From assembly GCA_024741835.1 (NCBI GenBank), contig JAENRP010000464.1, positions 8,232 through 27,762 of the forward strand: a stretch of DNA of 19,531 nucleotides. Direction: 5' to 3'. Source of the DNA: Diplocarpon mali (Eukaryota; Ascomycota; Leotiomycetes; Helotiales; Drepanopezizaceae). The notes beneath the pieces are model-generated. The model was not told where the DNA came from. It did not search any database and saw only the letters and a program-made list of their open reading frames with translations. Positions within the stretch are counted from its first letter, which is position 1. Every line of letters starts with the position of its first letter. Below are positions 9,003 to 18,343 of the stretch, piece by piece. Made by a program: the position numbers and the translations under genes.

Positions 9003-9538
9003 CTAGGAGCTGGCACGGACACATACAGTTTGTAACAAGAATGATCTGCATCGAGGAAGGATAGCGGCATGGTCTTCGTGTCTTGGGCAGGTGAGGAGCA
9101 TGGCCTGATTGACAGGCGTCGAGTGACGCCACGAAATTTCCTTGCAGAGGTCGATCCTGCATTCGACGAGGGTTTTGTCGAGGGCTGCTGCGAGGAATCA
9201 CTCGATCTTCCAGGAAGCCACTCGATTTGTAAGAGCATACTCTGCTAAGCCTTTCAGAGCTGCGGGCTCAAGTGCCGTGTTACTCCAAGTGACTTATCCC
9301 TCAAGATGTCCATCGCGTTTTTTATGATCGTAAAATCCTGTCCCATGCCCTTGAAACATGCCACTACTCCTCGAACCCACGTTTCTTGTGGAAGAGTGGT
9401 GACTAGCTCATTGAGCTCACCAGCCAGCCTCACGGATTGTTTTCCGCGAGTCGCCGATGCCTTCATCGCAGGACAGCCACGTCGACCCGTTGAGTGATAT
9501 GACTTGAAATCATCGGCATTCTTTAGCCGAGGACTCAG
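9003..9538 (-). pseudogene. Minus-strand gene remnant, one frameshift and one stop
   Basis: On the minus strand a frame open from 9538 reads KNADDFKSYHSTG, then from an ATG at 9466 KASATRGKQSVRLAGELNEL, ELVTTLPQETWVRGVVACFK and DFTIIKNAMDILRDKSLG. It runs out at 9254. A one-base shift near 9275 restores protein-like text: ALEPAALKGLAEYALTNRVA, then SWKIE, a TGA at 9198-9200, and FLAAALDKTLVECRIDLCKE, open to 9003. The amphipathic, charge-balanced text on both sides of the breaks makes a single decayed exon likely. The frameshift could instead be a sequencing error and the TGA real. I do not recognise the family. It is the most convincing remnant in the desert. Confidence 0.4.
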
Positions 9539-12114
9539 CTAGGGTCATTCTTCCTAGGAGCTGTTGAATATGGCAAAGTACTCCCACTCAAAATGGAGAA
9601 GTAAAGATCAATCAGGCTTTGGGTTTGGCACGAGCCATTGGCACGAAGAAGTTTGAGAACGGCAAATAGAGGCGGAAGGAGAGAAGAATAGGGATGCCAA
9701 ATCATTTATAACACGCAAACATGTAGTCGTAATGAAGGAAATCGGAGACGGGAAGGCATCTGCAAAGGTAAGAGTAGGAATTTATAGCAGGTCCGAAAGG
9801 GGAGCAGAAATACTCGGATTGAATCGAGATATGAATCAACCAGACTCTGTCTTGCGTGCATCTTCCATCTCATGTGCGCTGAGCGATAATTTGGTGCTTG
9901 TGAAGAGAGGGAGTGCGTTTGATCACACTTGACGTTCGGACTGGGTTTGGCAGTACACCTTAGTGTCTCGCTTGAGAACATTCCTCTTGCAAATGCACGT
10001 GATTGAAGTGATATCATGATGACATGTTGAAGATGTGACAGAGGGTGCGGGGAATAGAAAGTCTGATGATTAAGATACTGCACGCTGTGCAACTTTGAAG
10101 AAAAGGGGGGATGGTAAGACGAGAGTCAGCGTAGGGTAAGTGTAGCAGGTACCTACACAACTCAGGAGTTCTCCTCAGAAAGCCGAATGCTGGGCAGAAA
10201 AAGAAGTTTGTACTTAACAATGAGTATGCGGCTTAGATACAGTAGTTGATACTAGGTGCCGTTATGGGGAAAGGCATGCTTGTTGTCAAATCAGAGTCAC
10301 ATGATGTTATTGTTTGGTCCAACGTACATTTGGCGAGTTTCCCATTCTCGAAAAATTTCCCCCATTCATTCCAGAGAGCCCTGGGCGCTTGGTTGCTCTA
10401 CATCTTGTGGAATGCGATGAGGCAGTTTGTCTCTATGGCTCAACTTTCCAGCGAACTGTAGAACTCTATTGGATTCTGTGATCAACTTCTCCCTGTCTTA
10501 AAGATGGGAACACCATCTTCCCCACGAGCTCTGGCCGACTTACCTGCTTCTGTCCCAGGTCTCAGAGGCGTGGAAGCTCGTGCTGAGATGTTGTGTGATA
10601 CAATAGGCGAAATAAGAATAACTAGTACCTACCTATATACCTTCTCGTGCGTACCCCTAGTCCCGATTTTGAATCATCATTTATGATTCATATGTAGTTT
10701 TCTATCCGCTATACTTTCGTTTCTACCTGAACGTAGTCGCATGTTTAAAGATCATAGCGAACCTGCACAGAAGTATAGCCATCCCGTAGAATTTCTTTGG
10801 TGTTATCCGGCTATACCTTTTTAAACATAGTGGTAAGAGCGGACTCGCTCCTTTTGGTTTACGGATATTGCTCGAGCGAGGATTAAGTCCCCAAACGCAT
10901 ACTGTTCGTCGTGGTTTGGGGAGATGGCCCTGGTCTGTGTGTTGGCAACCAGTTTTAACATCTGGCACACTATCGACATACAGAATTTGTGGAAAGCCCG
11001 AGACATTAATACAGATCCATTAAATCTTCATATAGCGCAAAGGTCCCTTTTGCGAGTTGGTCTGTAAGTAGGCATAAAGCCAGGGGTAATTCAATTCATG
11101 CTGGCTGTTATTTCTATATCCTCATAACTCGAGGATGTGTAGGGTATTAGAACCTATTTAGTACTGGCATTGGTAATCATGGTGCACGCATCAAGGCATC
11201 CTCGGTGCTATCAAATTCTTTCCGTGATTCTACTAGGAATATGCTCTGCTAAATTGCTCGAAGGCCTGAAACTCTACTCAACAGTGACCTCGAAAAAAAA
11301 TCATTCTGAGAAATACCACGAAAAAGCCGTGGACTCTCCCCGCGAACAAAGAAGAGGATAACACACTTCCCAAATATTGCCCAGTTCAGATTGAGCAGAT
11401 GATATCGATATGGTTATTTGATCTGCTATGCTATGAGCAGTGGCTGTTAAGAATTATCTACCAGAGTACCATCTTTTGAAACTTCATGACGCTTTGCCAT
11501 GACTCTTCCAAATACAGGTTACTAGCAGATCAACGTCTTCATTCCGACGGAGACCTTGCAGCCTCCCTGCGCGGCGATTTGAGGCACGCCAAACTGAACA
11601 CTCGCTTCTGGGTACATTTGCAATTTTGCTATTTTCTGAAACACTCTCGTAGTATGGACGTAAGAACGCACGTTACATGAGTCCTTGTGCGTGAGTTTGC
11701 TACGTGTTGTTTCCCCGCCCACAATGTTTGAAAGAAGGCCGAGGAAATCAGTAGAATGTGGCGGGAATAATTTACCATTCGGGTGAGCCGTGCTTGACTC
11801 AGAATCGTATTTCAAGCTGGAGTATTCTTGTAGAAAATTTCTGCTTGGTGGTCACCACTCATCAGGATGTTCGCAATAAGACCGGAGACTGTCGTAGAGG
11901 GCTGGGCCGTTTTCATTTGGTTCCCTGCAGCTTTCCCCTGCGGCTCGCCCAGAAGCCTCAGGAAAGCCAATCATCTAAGAATCTTAGAGTCGGGAATATC
12001 AGATCCTTTCTCTATCAAAGAATTCTTTCCCATTCTAGCTCACAGGCAGCCAGCCTCTTCTCTCAAGTACTCCGGGATGCAAAAGTGCGATTATTCGGTA
12101 TCGGGGCGTTACAG
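9539..12114. other. Long gene-poor stretch
   Basis: No gene is supported over 2.6 kb. A 66-codon ATG frame (9732-9932, plus) and several minus-strand frames (for example 10723-10968 and 11522-11815) show no motif, signal peptide or intron structure. The stretch 10600-11350 is comparatively AT-rich. No inverted termini of a transposon and no catalytic motif of a transposase or reverse transcriptase were seen. Confidence 0.35.
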
Positions 12115-12312
12115 ATGAGTCCATCAAGATACTACATGGGGAAGTGTAAGCTATTAATCGAAAGTGACGATGGAAGATGTGAATTCCTAGGTGAGGTGCT
12201 TGATAAGCTGCGTGATGTCGCGGTCCGAATACTACATTTAGATCATAGATCAATTAAGCGCTATCAATATTTTCGGCTGGACGTTGTAAATAAACAAAAA
12301 TGCTATGAATAA
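12115..12312 (+). CDS. Doubtful 65-codon open frame
   Basis: The frame starts at an ATG in CAGATGAGTCC and encodes a charged peptide containing CEFLGEVLDKLRDVAVRILH. It is the C-terminal part of a longer open stretch reaching back to 11758, whose upstream part looks less protein-like. The acceptor-like CAG just before the ATG could also mean it is an exon. No family is recognised. It ends 32 bases before the next small frame. Confidence 0.15.
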   Translation: MSPSRYYMGKCKLLIESDDGRCEFLGEVLDKLRDVAVRILHLDHRSIKRYQYFRLDVVNKQKCYE

Positions 12313-12344
12313 CGTACTCTAGATGTAGGTTGCGGGTACTTTGG

Positions 12345-12506
12345 ATGAGCGAGTTTGACCTCTGGAACAGGGAGAACGACGACAACACTGAGACTGACGC
12401 AAGCGAACTCCTCGAACGATACCTGGAGATGCTAACTAGGCTTTCTATTGTGCCCCCTTCCTCGAGTCATATCCACGCTTCGAAGAGATCAAAAGTCACA
12501 TGGTGA
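12345..12506 (+). pseudogene. 53-codon frame running into the 103-bp array
   Basis: An ATG at 12345 opens a frame reading MSEFDLWNRENDDNTETDAS followed by ELLERYLEML. At that point (12422) the first unit of the 103-bp array begins. The frame continues through most of the unit and stops at 12504. The acidic start and ELLERYLE pattern recall the linker before the C-terminal dimerisation domain of hAT-type transposases, but no further hAT block follows, so this is speculative. The array seems to have amplified from, or inserted into, this coding fragment. Confidence 0.25.
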
Positions 12507-12833
12507 CAATAGAGAAGAGCTAAACCTAGAGATGCTAACTAAGCTTTCTATTGTGCCCCCTCCCTTGAGTCATATCTACGCTTCGAAGAGATCAAAAGTC
12601 ACATCGTAATAATAGAGAAGAGCTAAACCTAGAGATCCTAATTAAGCTTTTTATTATGCCTCCTCCCTTAAGTCATATCCACGCTTTAAAGAGATCAAAA
12701 GTCATATAGTGATAATAGAGAAGAGCTAAACCTGGAGATCCCAACTAAGCTTTCTATCGTGCCCCCTCCCTCGAGTCATATCCACGCTTCGAAGAGATCA
12801 AAAGTCACATAGTGACAACCGAGAAGAGCTAAA
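12422..12833 (+). repeat. 103-bp tandem array, four units
   Basis: Units start at 12422, 12525, 12628 and 12731, exactly 103 bp apart, and the last ends near 12833. Each contains a block like TCATATCCACGCTTCGAAGA and ends near GAGAAGAGCTAAA. Most differences between units are C-to-T or G-to-A. The third unit is the most altered (for example TTTTTATTATG where others have TTTCTATTGTG). This asymmetry fits RIP or cytosine deamination. Confidence 0.92.
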
Positions 12834-12901
12834 TCTTTCGCTCAACACAACGCACCCTTCCAGAGACAATACTATTTCGCTGTATCCAACCTAGGCACCA
12901 T

Positions 12902-13057
12902 TCAACGGTCTACCATGCGAGGAAGCCAAAAGTTGTTCTCGCTAGTCTCCGGTGTAGGTGAGCCAAGGTCCCGAGCCATTGCCAAAGTATGTTCCTCGTC
13001 GAGATGATGTTCTTGCACGACGGGCTGCTCGGAAGTTCCAGGAGTAGGTCTTCCCAT
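12902..13057 (-). CDS. Doubtful 51-codon minus-strand frame
   Basis: From an ATG at 13057 the minus strand reads MGRPTPGTSEQPVVQEHHLD, then EEHTLAMARDLGSPTPETSE and a tryptophan-containing end, stopping at 12902. The text is rich in Glu, Pro and Thr and looks more protein-like than the overlapping 157-codon minus-strand frame (12910-13383), but it is short. The open frame reaches about 25 codons further upstream. It could be a last exon whose upstream part is not recognisable. Confidence 0.18.
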   Translation of the reverse strand: MGRPTPGTSEQPVVQEHHLDEEHTLAMARDLGSPTPETSENNFWLPRMVDR

Positions 13058-13634
13058 GCGCCATTTATCGAGACCGCACCAGCAGCGCCCGGCTCCTTTA
13101 GTCCGACGCGATCATCTACGACTACTGAGCAGGGGTGCCGGAACGTTTGAGGTTGGTTGTGTAGGAATATATTGATCGGGGTCACATGTAAGGCATATGA
13201 CGAGAGCGAAGGAGGAGAGTGAATCGCAGGGACACGTGATGGGACGGGCATAGGCTGCCCCGAGTACGGATTTCTCTCTCTCTGATAGATCATCAACAAC
13301 GACAACCAGAATTCAATCATACCTTTGAGTGCGCACCTTGTGCACCTTGGGAAACCAACAGGTTGCCTCTCGTAGCGGCACAAGACAGCAAAGTCGAACG
13401 ATCACGGGGTAGCAAGGTCTCACTGGCCGTCTCGCAATTCGGCCGCGAAGCGAAGAGCGAGTAGGTCTCCCACTCGCGACCCTGACATGGCTGTGGTCAC
13501 CTGGCTCGCTTCGGAGTGTTTACTATTTACTGCGGGCTGCGGGGGGGGGGAGGAGGGGTCCCAGATGCCTGCATTGCTACGTACCCCCGCACCACCTACG
13601 CCCCATGATCAGAACGAGTGCTTACACACGCTGA
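13058..13634. other. No gene seen
   Basis: The region is more GC-rich than the desert to its left. It has a G10 run at 13541-13550 followed by AGGAGGGG, which may form a G-quadruplex. A 65-codon plus-strand frame (13487-13684) runs through this G tract and is unconvincing. Confidence 0.35.
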
Positions 13635-14150
13635 CGACCACCGAGAGATTCACTCGACCCCTCGTGTCGCTGGCATCCGGATGATAGCAGAGCGGCGATG
13701 GGGTTCTCCACACCACCAGCCAGCGCCAGCGTGGATGTTTTCTGGAGGAACAACAACCCAAGTGCATCCGTGCGGTCGCCTTATGTCATGGATATGCATG
13801 CCGCAAGGCATCTCCTGCAGCTGCTTCGCTCGGGGGAGCATGTGCACGAGCTGGCAGCCTCTCCTGGTCGCATTCATCGTACCCGAAGCTGAAGCGCTCG
13901 GAAAGCGTCGAGCCCGTCGTCGCTTGTCCGCGAGACAGAAGACGAGGGCGATTGGAGGCCGCAGCTCTGTGAACTTGTGAGGTTTCCAAGCACCCGGCAC
14001 TCTCGCCCGCCGTGTCCGAGGTCATCGGAATCCCCGCTCGTCCGTGGGTTGCCGGCCTGGTCTAGAACCGCCATGCTCAAGGGAAAAAGGATCCCTCTGC
14101 TGTTTATTCTGACGTCGTCGTGTATACCGGTAGCCAGAGCCTTCGGTTAG
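13635..14150 (+). pseudogene. Possible broken or spliced coding frame
   Basis: One plus-strand frame is open from 13635 to 14150 except for a single TGA at 13890. It reads MGFSTPPASASVDVFWRNNN from an ATG at 13698, RHLLQLLRSGEHVHELAASP before the TGA, and EDEGDWRPQLCELVRFPSTR after it. A 72-bp GT-AG segment (13869-13940 approximately) would remove the TGA and keep the frame, but its GTCGCA donor is poor. Two opposing frames are also open in this GC-rich stretch, so the call is uncertain. No family is recognised. Confidence 0.2.
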
Positions 14151-14264
14151 CTGATTGGCCATCTCAGCCGTTTCTCCACAGGACCCGCCGGCTCTATTCC
14201 TGGAAGTGAAGCTGACTGATAGACGACTGGGCTGCTAAGCGAGCACGTGGACGCTGGCCAGACG

Positions 14265-14375
14265 TGTTGGAATAGACAAGGACTGGAGATGGGCTTATGT
14301 AATCGAACCTTATATACATACTCCTGCAGCTCCATACATCTCGGTTTCTACACCCTTTAGATTTTGTCAATACGA
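14265..14375 (+). repeat. LTR-like dispersed repeat, copy D
   Basis: It starts TGTTGGAATAGACAAGGACT, is collinear with copy A along its length and ends near GATTTTGTCAATACGA. Copies A and D share the same three bases (ACG) before the TG start, which may be coincidence. It lies about 1.25 kb upstream of the rhamnosidase-like coding region. Confidence 0.55.
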
Positions 14376-15253
14376 CTTGAGACACTCTCTCTCCTGCGAC
14401 GAAGTACTGTAGGCTGTGGGAGAGAATCTCGTCAATCGCATGTCTTGGGGGACGGATTCGCGTATATTTACACATCGCGCCCTCTTTCATTAAGAGTCCC
14501 CAGGCAGTATGCATGAGGATAGACCTCCCGGTCGCGAGAGTGTCGCATCCCTCGACTCCGAATTCCTCGACTCCGAATTCTGCTAATCGTATGCGGACGG
14601 AGACTCCTCCGCACGCTCGCCCACTTCTCCTGGTTAGATTGCACCGTGATGACAGCTCTCGAGAATCGACTCTCTTGATTTGCATTGACTGCAAATGCCC
14701 GGGATGCGACGCGGACGAGTGATCTTGCCGAGGAATATTCCGATCCGTCTTTCCCCAAGCCCTGACTCTCCTGCGTTCCAAGTAAGGGTTCTTCCTCGGA
14801 ATATTCGCTTAATCATCACGAAACCTTCGGGCGAATCCGTACTCGCGATGTTGATGCGTCGATTCAGATGGATCTTGCAGTTTCAACAACACAGGAAGTC
14901 CACATCAACCGCCGACTGTGTCGCCATGTACAACATCGCACTTCGGCCTGCGGAGAAGCGCGCTCTGGGATGTTTGTTTCCGAAGCGGTGCCAAGCCCCT
15001 GTGGTGAAGCTGGTAGGGGGTTCTCATCGCGTAATAGCATGCAGCCCATCGGAAAAAAGTGAGGAGCACGGTGCTCGACAGGCAACAGATGGTTTCGCAG
15101 AAAGGGAGTGCCTATTTGGGTTAGTCGTTTGGCCAAGGTAGGGCGCGCGTGCAGTCGAGATCCATATATCCAAGCAAGTGGGAGCAGCAATCTTCCTTCA
15201 TCCTCCTGGCGCCTCGCCTCCATAGCCGAGCATGGGCCTAACCCCCCCTCCCC
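14376..15253. other. Intergenic sequence upstream of the rhamnosidase-like gene
   Basis: There is a 15-bp tandem pair CTCGACTCCGAATTC at about 14551-14580, and two similar GGAATATTC-containing blocks flank 14732-14803. Plus- and minus-strand frames of 148 and 167 codons overlap each other and lack motifs. The last few hundred bases may hold distal promoter elements, but no binding site can be named with confidence. Confidence 0.35.
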
Positions 15254-15418
15254 CATAAAACTTGGCCGTGGTCGCATGGTACTCGACAAGAGAACATAAA
15301 TGCCGGCCGTGGAGCTTCTCCGCGTGAGATTTCTCCTCTCCTCCCCCCATCCGCGCAGACATCTCACCCTGCGGTCCGGACTTGCTACCAGCGCCGCTCC
15401 CGCTGGACCAGATACAAG
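15254..15418 (+). promoter_or_regulatory. Presumed core promoter and 5' leader of the rhamnosidase-like gene
   Basis: A C-rich run followed by CATAAAA (15254-15260) is the only TATA-like element close to the gene. A CT-rich stretch at about 15330-15355 may mark the transcription start. An upstream ATG at 15300 lies after the TATA-like element. Whether it is in the mRNA depends on the start site. All of this is inferred from position. Confidence 0.3.
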
Positions 15419-15510
15419 GTGTGTTTTCCATGTCTCTCCTTGTCGCTTTCATGATATGTAAGAGGGAGAGTCACGGGCGGAATCCTCCTTGCCTGCTAAC
15501 TGGGACGCAG
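15419..15510 (+). other. Likely 5'UTR intron (92 bp)
   Basis: The segment has an AAG|GTGTGT donor, a perfect fungal branch site GCTAAC at 15495-15500 and a CAG acceptor at 15508-15510. It ends eight bases before the chosen start codon. No coding frame crosses it in phase with the main protein, so it would be an untranslated-leader intron. Confidence 0.6.
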
Positions 15511-15518
15511 TGGCAGCC

Positions 15519-18015
15519 ATGTCACCCGTGGCATTTTTCCTCGCCATCGCCAGTCTTCTCTCGCACCAGCAACCGGTGCTTGCTGCCGGTCCGTGCTGGC
15601 GAGACACCGCGTGTACCGGACCAGCCGAGGCAGCTTTCCCCGGAGAATGGGACGAGTATAACTTCGCGCCGGCCAACCGGACCGTGTCGCCCGTCAGCTA
15701 CTTCTCGCCCGGCGGAGGGGCCCCCGCGCCCTTCTCCGGGGAGGTGATGCTCGAGGGCAGCAGCAAGACGCAGCTGATCTTTGATTTTGGCCAGGAGGTG
15801 GGCGGCATCGTCACGATCCGCTACAGCGCCACGGGATCTGGAAACCTCGGACTGGCTTTCACCGAAGCCAAGAACTGGACTGGCGAGGCCTCGGACAGCT
15901 CGAATGGATCCTTTCAGCCCGACGGAGCCCTCTTCGCCCCCATCACCACCACCTCGGGCTCGCATTACACGATGCCGGACGACAAGCTCCGCGGGGGGTT
16001 TCGCTACCTGACGCTCTTCACCCCGAGCTCGAGCAGCGTGCAGGTCCAGGTGCATGACATCGTGGTCGAGCTGGCCTTCCAGCCCAGCTGGAGTAACCTG
16101 CGAGCCTACCAGGGCTACTTCTCCTGCAGCGACCCCGTGCTGACGCGGATCTGGTACGCGGGCGCGTACACCTTGCAGACCAACGCCGTCCCACCGCACA
16201 CCGGCCGTCACTTTCCCATCCTCGGGTCCGGCTGGAGCAACGAGTTGGATCTGTCGGCCGGCACGTCGGCCGGGACCGTCTACGTGGATGGGAGCAAGCG
16301 GGATCGCACCGTCTGGCCGGGCGACCTGGTGGTCGCCGTCCCCAGCATCCTCGTCAGCACGGGGGATTGGGAGGGCGTCGCCAACACCCTGAACATTCTG
16401 TATCACGTGCAGGTGAGAAAGTCCAGCTCCCTCGCGGTCACGTGACGATACCCCTTTCGCCCTCGAGCTCACCTGACCGGTCCAGACCAGCGCCGGGGAA
16501 CTCCCGTTTGCCGGCCCGGGCATGACCACGTACGGATCCGACACGTATCACATGATCACCCTGATCGGCACCTTCGACTACTTCCTCTGGACCGACGACC
16601 GAGGCTGGCTCGAGACCATCTACCCCAAGTACCGGCAGGCCATGGCCTTCATCACGGCCAAGATCGACGGCACCGGGCTCCTGTCCGTGACGGGGACGAA
16701 CGACTGGGGCCGCGTCTTCCAAGGGGGCCGGAACACCGCCGCCAACATGCTCCTGTACCGAGTCCTCACGTCCGCCAGTCAACTCGCGACGTGGGCGGGG
16801 GACTCGGCATCGTCGACGACCTGGTCCCAGCAGGCCGCCACGCTGAAGGCCGCGGTGGCTCAGATGAACTACGATCCGGCGGCGGGGTGAGCCACATTCT
16901 CTTTTTTTTTTTTTTTTTTTNNNTTCCGGGGGTGTTTGCGCCCCTCTACCGAATCTTCCCCCTTTTCTCGCGATGAGATCGTTCCCTTTTCTCGCAATGA
17001 GATCGTTCCCTTTTCTCGCAATGAGATCTTTCCCTTTTCTCGCAATAAGATATTTCCCTTTTCTTACGATAAGATCTTCCCTTTTCTCGCAATGAGATCT
17101 TCCCTTTTCTCGCAATGAGATCTTCCCTTTTCTTATAATAAGATCTTTCCCTTTTCTTACGATAAGATCTTCCCTTTTCTCGCAATGAGATCTTCCCTTT
17201 TCTCGCAATGAGATCTACCTGCCCACGTCCCCGCCACGGCGAGCTAACACCCGCCCAGGGCATTCCGCGACAACGACACCGACTCCATCCATCCGCAAGA
17301 TGGCAATGCGCTGGCCCTCATGTACTCGGTCCCGCCGGCCTCGGCCATGGCCGCGATCTCGACGGCCCTCACCAAGAACTGGATCGGCATCGGGGCGTTG
17401 GCGCCCGAGCTCCCCGGCAACCTGGTCGGCTTCGGCCAGTCCTTCGAGATCAAGGGCCACTTTGTCGCACAGCAGGCCGGCCGCGCCCTGGACCTGATGC
17501 GCCGGGCGTGGGGCTGGTACCTCGACAGCCCGTACGGGACGGCCAGCATCTGCATCGAAGGCTACCTCGCCGACGGCTCGTTCGGCTACCGATCCAAGTA
17601 CGGGTATGCCGACGAGTACAGCTACACCAGCCACGCCCACGGCTGGAGCACCGGCCCGACCGACGCGCTGACGAGCTACCTCGTCGGCCTGACCGTGACG
17701 GCGCCCGGGGGCGCCGAGTGGGGTCTCGCCCCCCAGTTTGGCGGCTTGACCTCGGCCGAGGCGGGATTCACCACGCCGCGGGGGAAGTTCAGCGCCAAGT
17801 GGGCATTGCGGCCGGATGGCTACACGCTCGACTGGGCTGCCCCCGCCGACACGCGAGGGGTTCTGGTGTTGCCGGGGCGCGATGGGAAGCCCGCGCAGAG
17901 GGTGAGTATCGACGGGGTGGCGCGGGCCATCGCGGCTCCGGAAGTCAACGCCGCGTCGGGGGCGGTCACGATCGCGGCCGGGGGGGGGAGTCACAGCCTG
18001 ACCGTGGTCTACTGA
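15519..18015 (+). CDS. Secreted GH78 alpha-L-rhamnosidase-type glycoside hydrolase, three exons
   Basis: The exons are 15519-16412, 16486-16886 and 17259-18015, giving 683 residues. Intron 1 (73 bp, phase 0) has GTGAGA, CTGAC and CCAG. Intron 2 (372 bp, phase 2) has GTGAGC, GCTAAC and CCCAG, and joins AAG to AFRDND in frame. GH78 enzymes hydrolyse terminal alpha-L-rhamnose from pectin side chains, flavonoids or saponins by inversion. Residues 1-22 are a signal peptide (MSPVAFFLAIASLL...VLA). A beta-rich region covers about 30-210, the (alpha/alpha)6 catalytic barrel about 215-565, and a C-terminal beta domain about 570-683. The motif DGSKRDRTVWPGD (257-269) has the same spacing as the catalytic block of characterised GH78 enzymes. 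D262 sits at the general-acid position, where bacterial enzymes often have Glu. E532 (in ICIEGY) is the likely general base, followed by the conserved SHAHGWSTGPT. Sequons are at N53, N119 and N129. The start was chosen for the signal peptide. The frame is also open upstream to 15489, but only from TTG. The length fits single-barrel fungal GH78 proteins. Substrate cannot be read from the sequence. Confidence 0.92.
16902..16925 (+). other. Poly-T run with three ambiguous bases inside intron 2
   Basis: Nineteen T residues are followed by NNN (16921-16923) and TT. The N bases probably mark unresolved homopolymer length or a joined assembly gap, so the true length of intron 2 is uncertain. Confidence 0.9.
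16960..17216 (+). repeat. Intronic 23-bp minisatellite, about 11 units
   Basis: The unit is close to CCCTTTTCTCGCAATGAGAT plus CTT, repeated about 11 times with period 23-24. Variants differ mainly by transitions, for example TTACGATAAGAT and TTATAATAAGAT against TCGCAATGAGAT. It lies between the donor and branch site of intron 2 of the rhamnosidase-like gene. It explains the length of that intron and the repetitive minus-strand frame seen there. Confidence 0.95.
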
Positions 18016-18343
18016 CGGGCGCGGGCGGCGCGCCCCCTCCCGATCCCGGGCCTGCAGTTCGATCCCGGGTCCCCGGGGGGGACCGCCCGAGACCTCCAAC
18101 TCGGGCCGCTCCCGTCTGAGGGCCTTGTCATGCCCCCCCTCTCGGAGAAGTCGGCGCGTCCTTCCGGCCCGGGCCGAGGGATCTGCGGATGCAGAGATGC
18201 GCTCTCGCGATCCGTCCGCACATCCAGCCACGGCCTGCGAGGAGTCATGTACAGGCGTGACGGCGCAGGTCAGCTGCGGTGAAGGACGCGTCGGACGTGA
18301 GGGGCCAGTTTCCGAGGGTGTTTTTGGGACATGGGCCGACTCG
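18016..18343. other. 3' flank of the rhamnosidase-like gene
   Basis: This GC-rich sequence follows the TGA at 18013 and should contain the 3'UTR and polyadenylation region. No AATAAA-like signal is seen. Frames on both strands continue from the gene but are by-products of the GC content. Confidence 0.4.

Noticed and set aside
12422..12833. CRISPR-like array
   Set aside because: Units are contiguous 103-bp tandem copies with no unique spacers, in a eukaryotic setting.
15489..15518. Upstream extension of the GH78 frame
   Set aside because: It would need a TTG start and lies largely inside the likely 5'UTR intron. The ATG at 15519 gives the signal peptide directly.
15522..16544. 340-codon minus-strand open frame opposite exon 1
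   Set aside because: Same cause as above. It also crosses intron 1 without any domain signature.
16438..17208. Repetitive minus-strand frame with REKGRSHCEKRED-like units, suggestive of a repeat protein
   Set aside because: It is a translation of the intronic 23-bp minisatellite, crosses the N bases and overlaps exon 2 of the enzyme gene in antisense.
17208..18119. 303-codon plus-strand frame overlapping exon 3
   Set aside because: It is out of phase with the GH78 protein, Arg-rich and without motifs. The spliced frame is clearly the real one.
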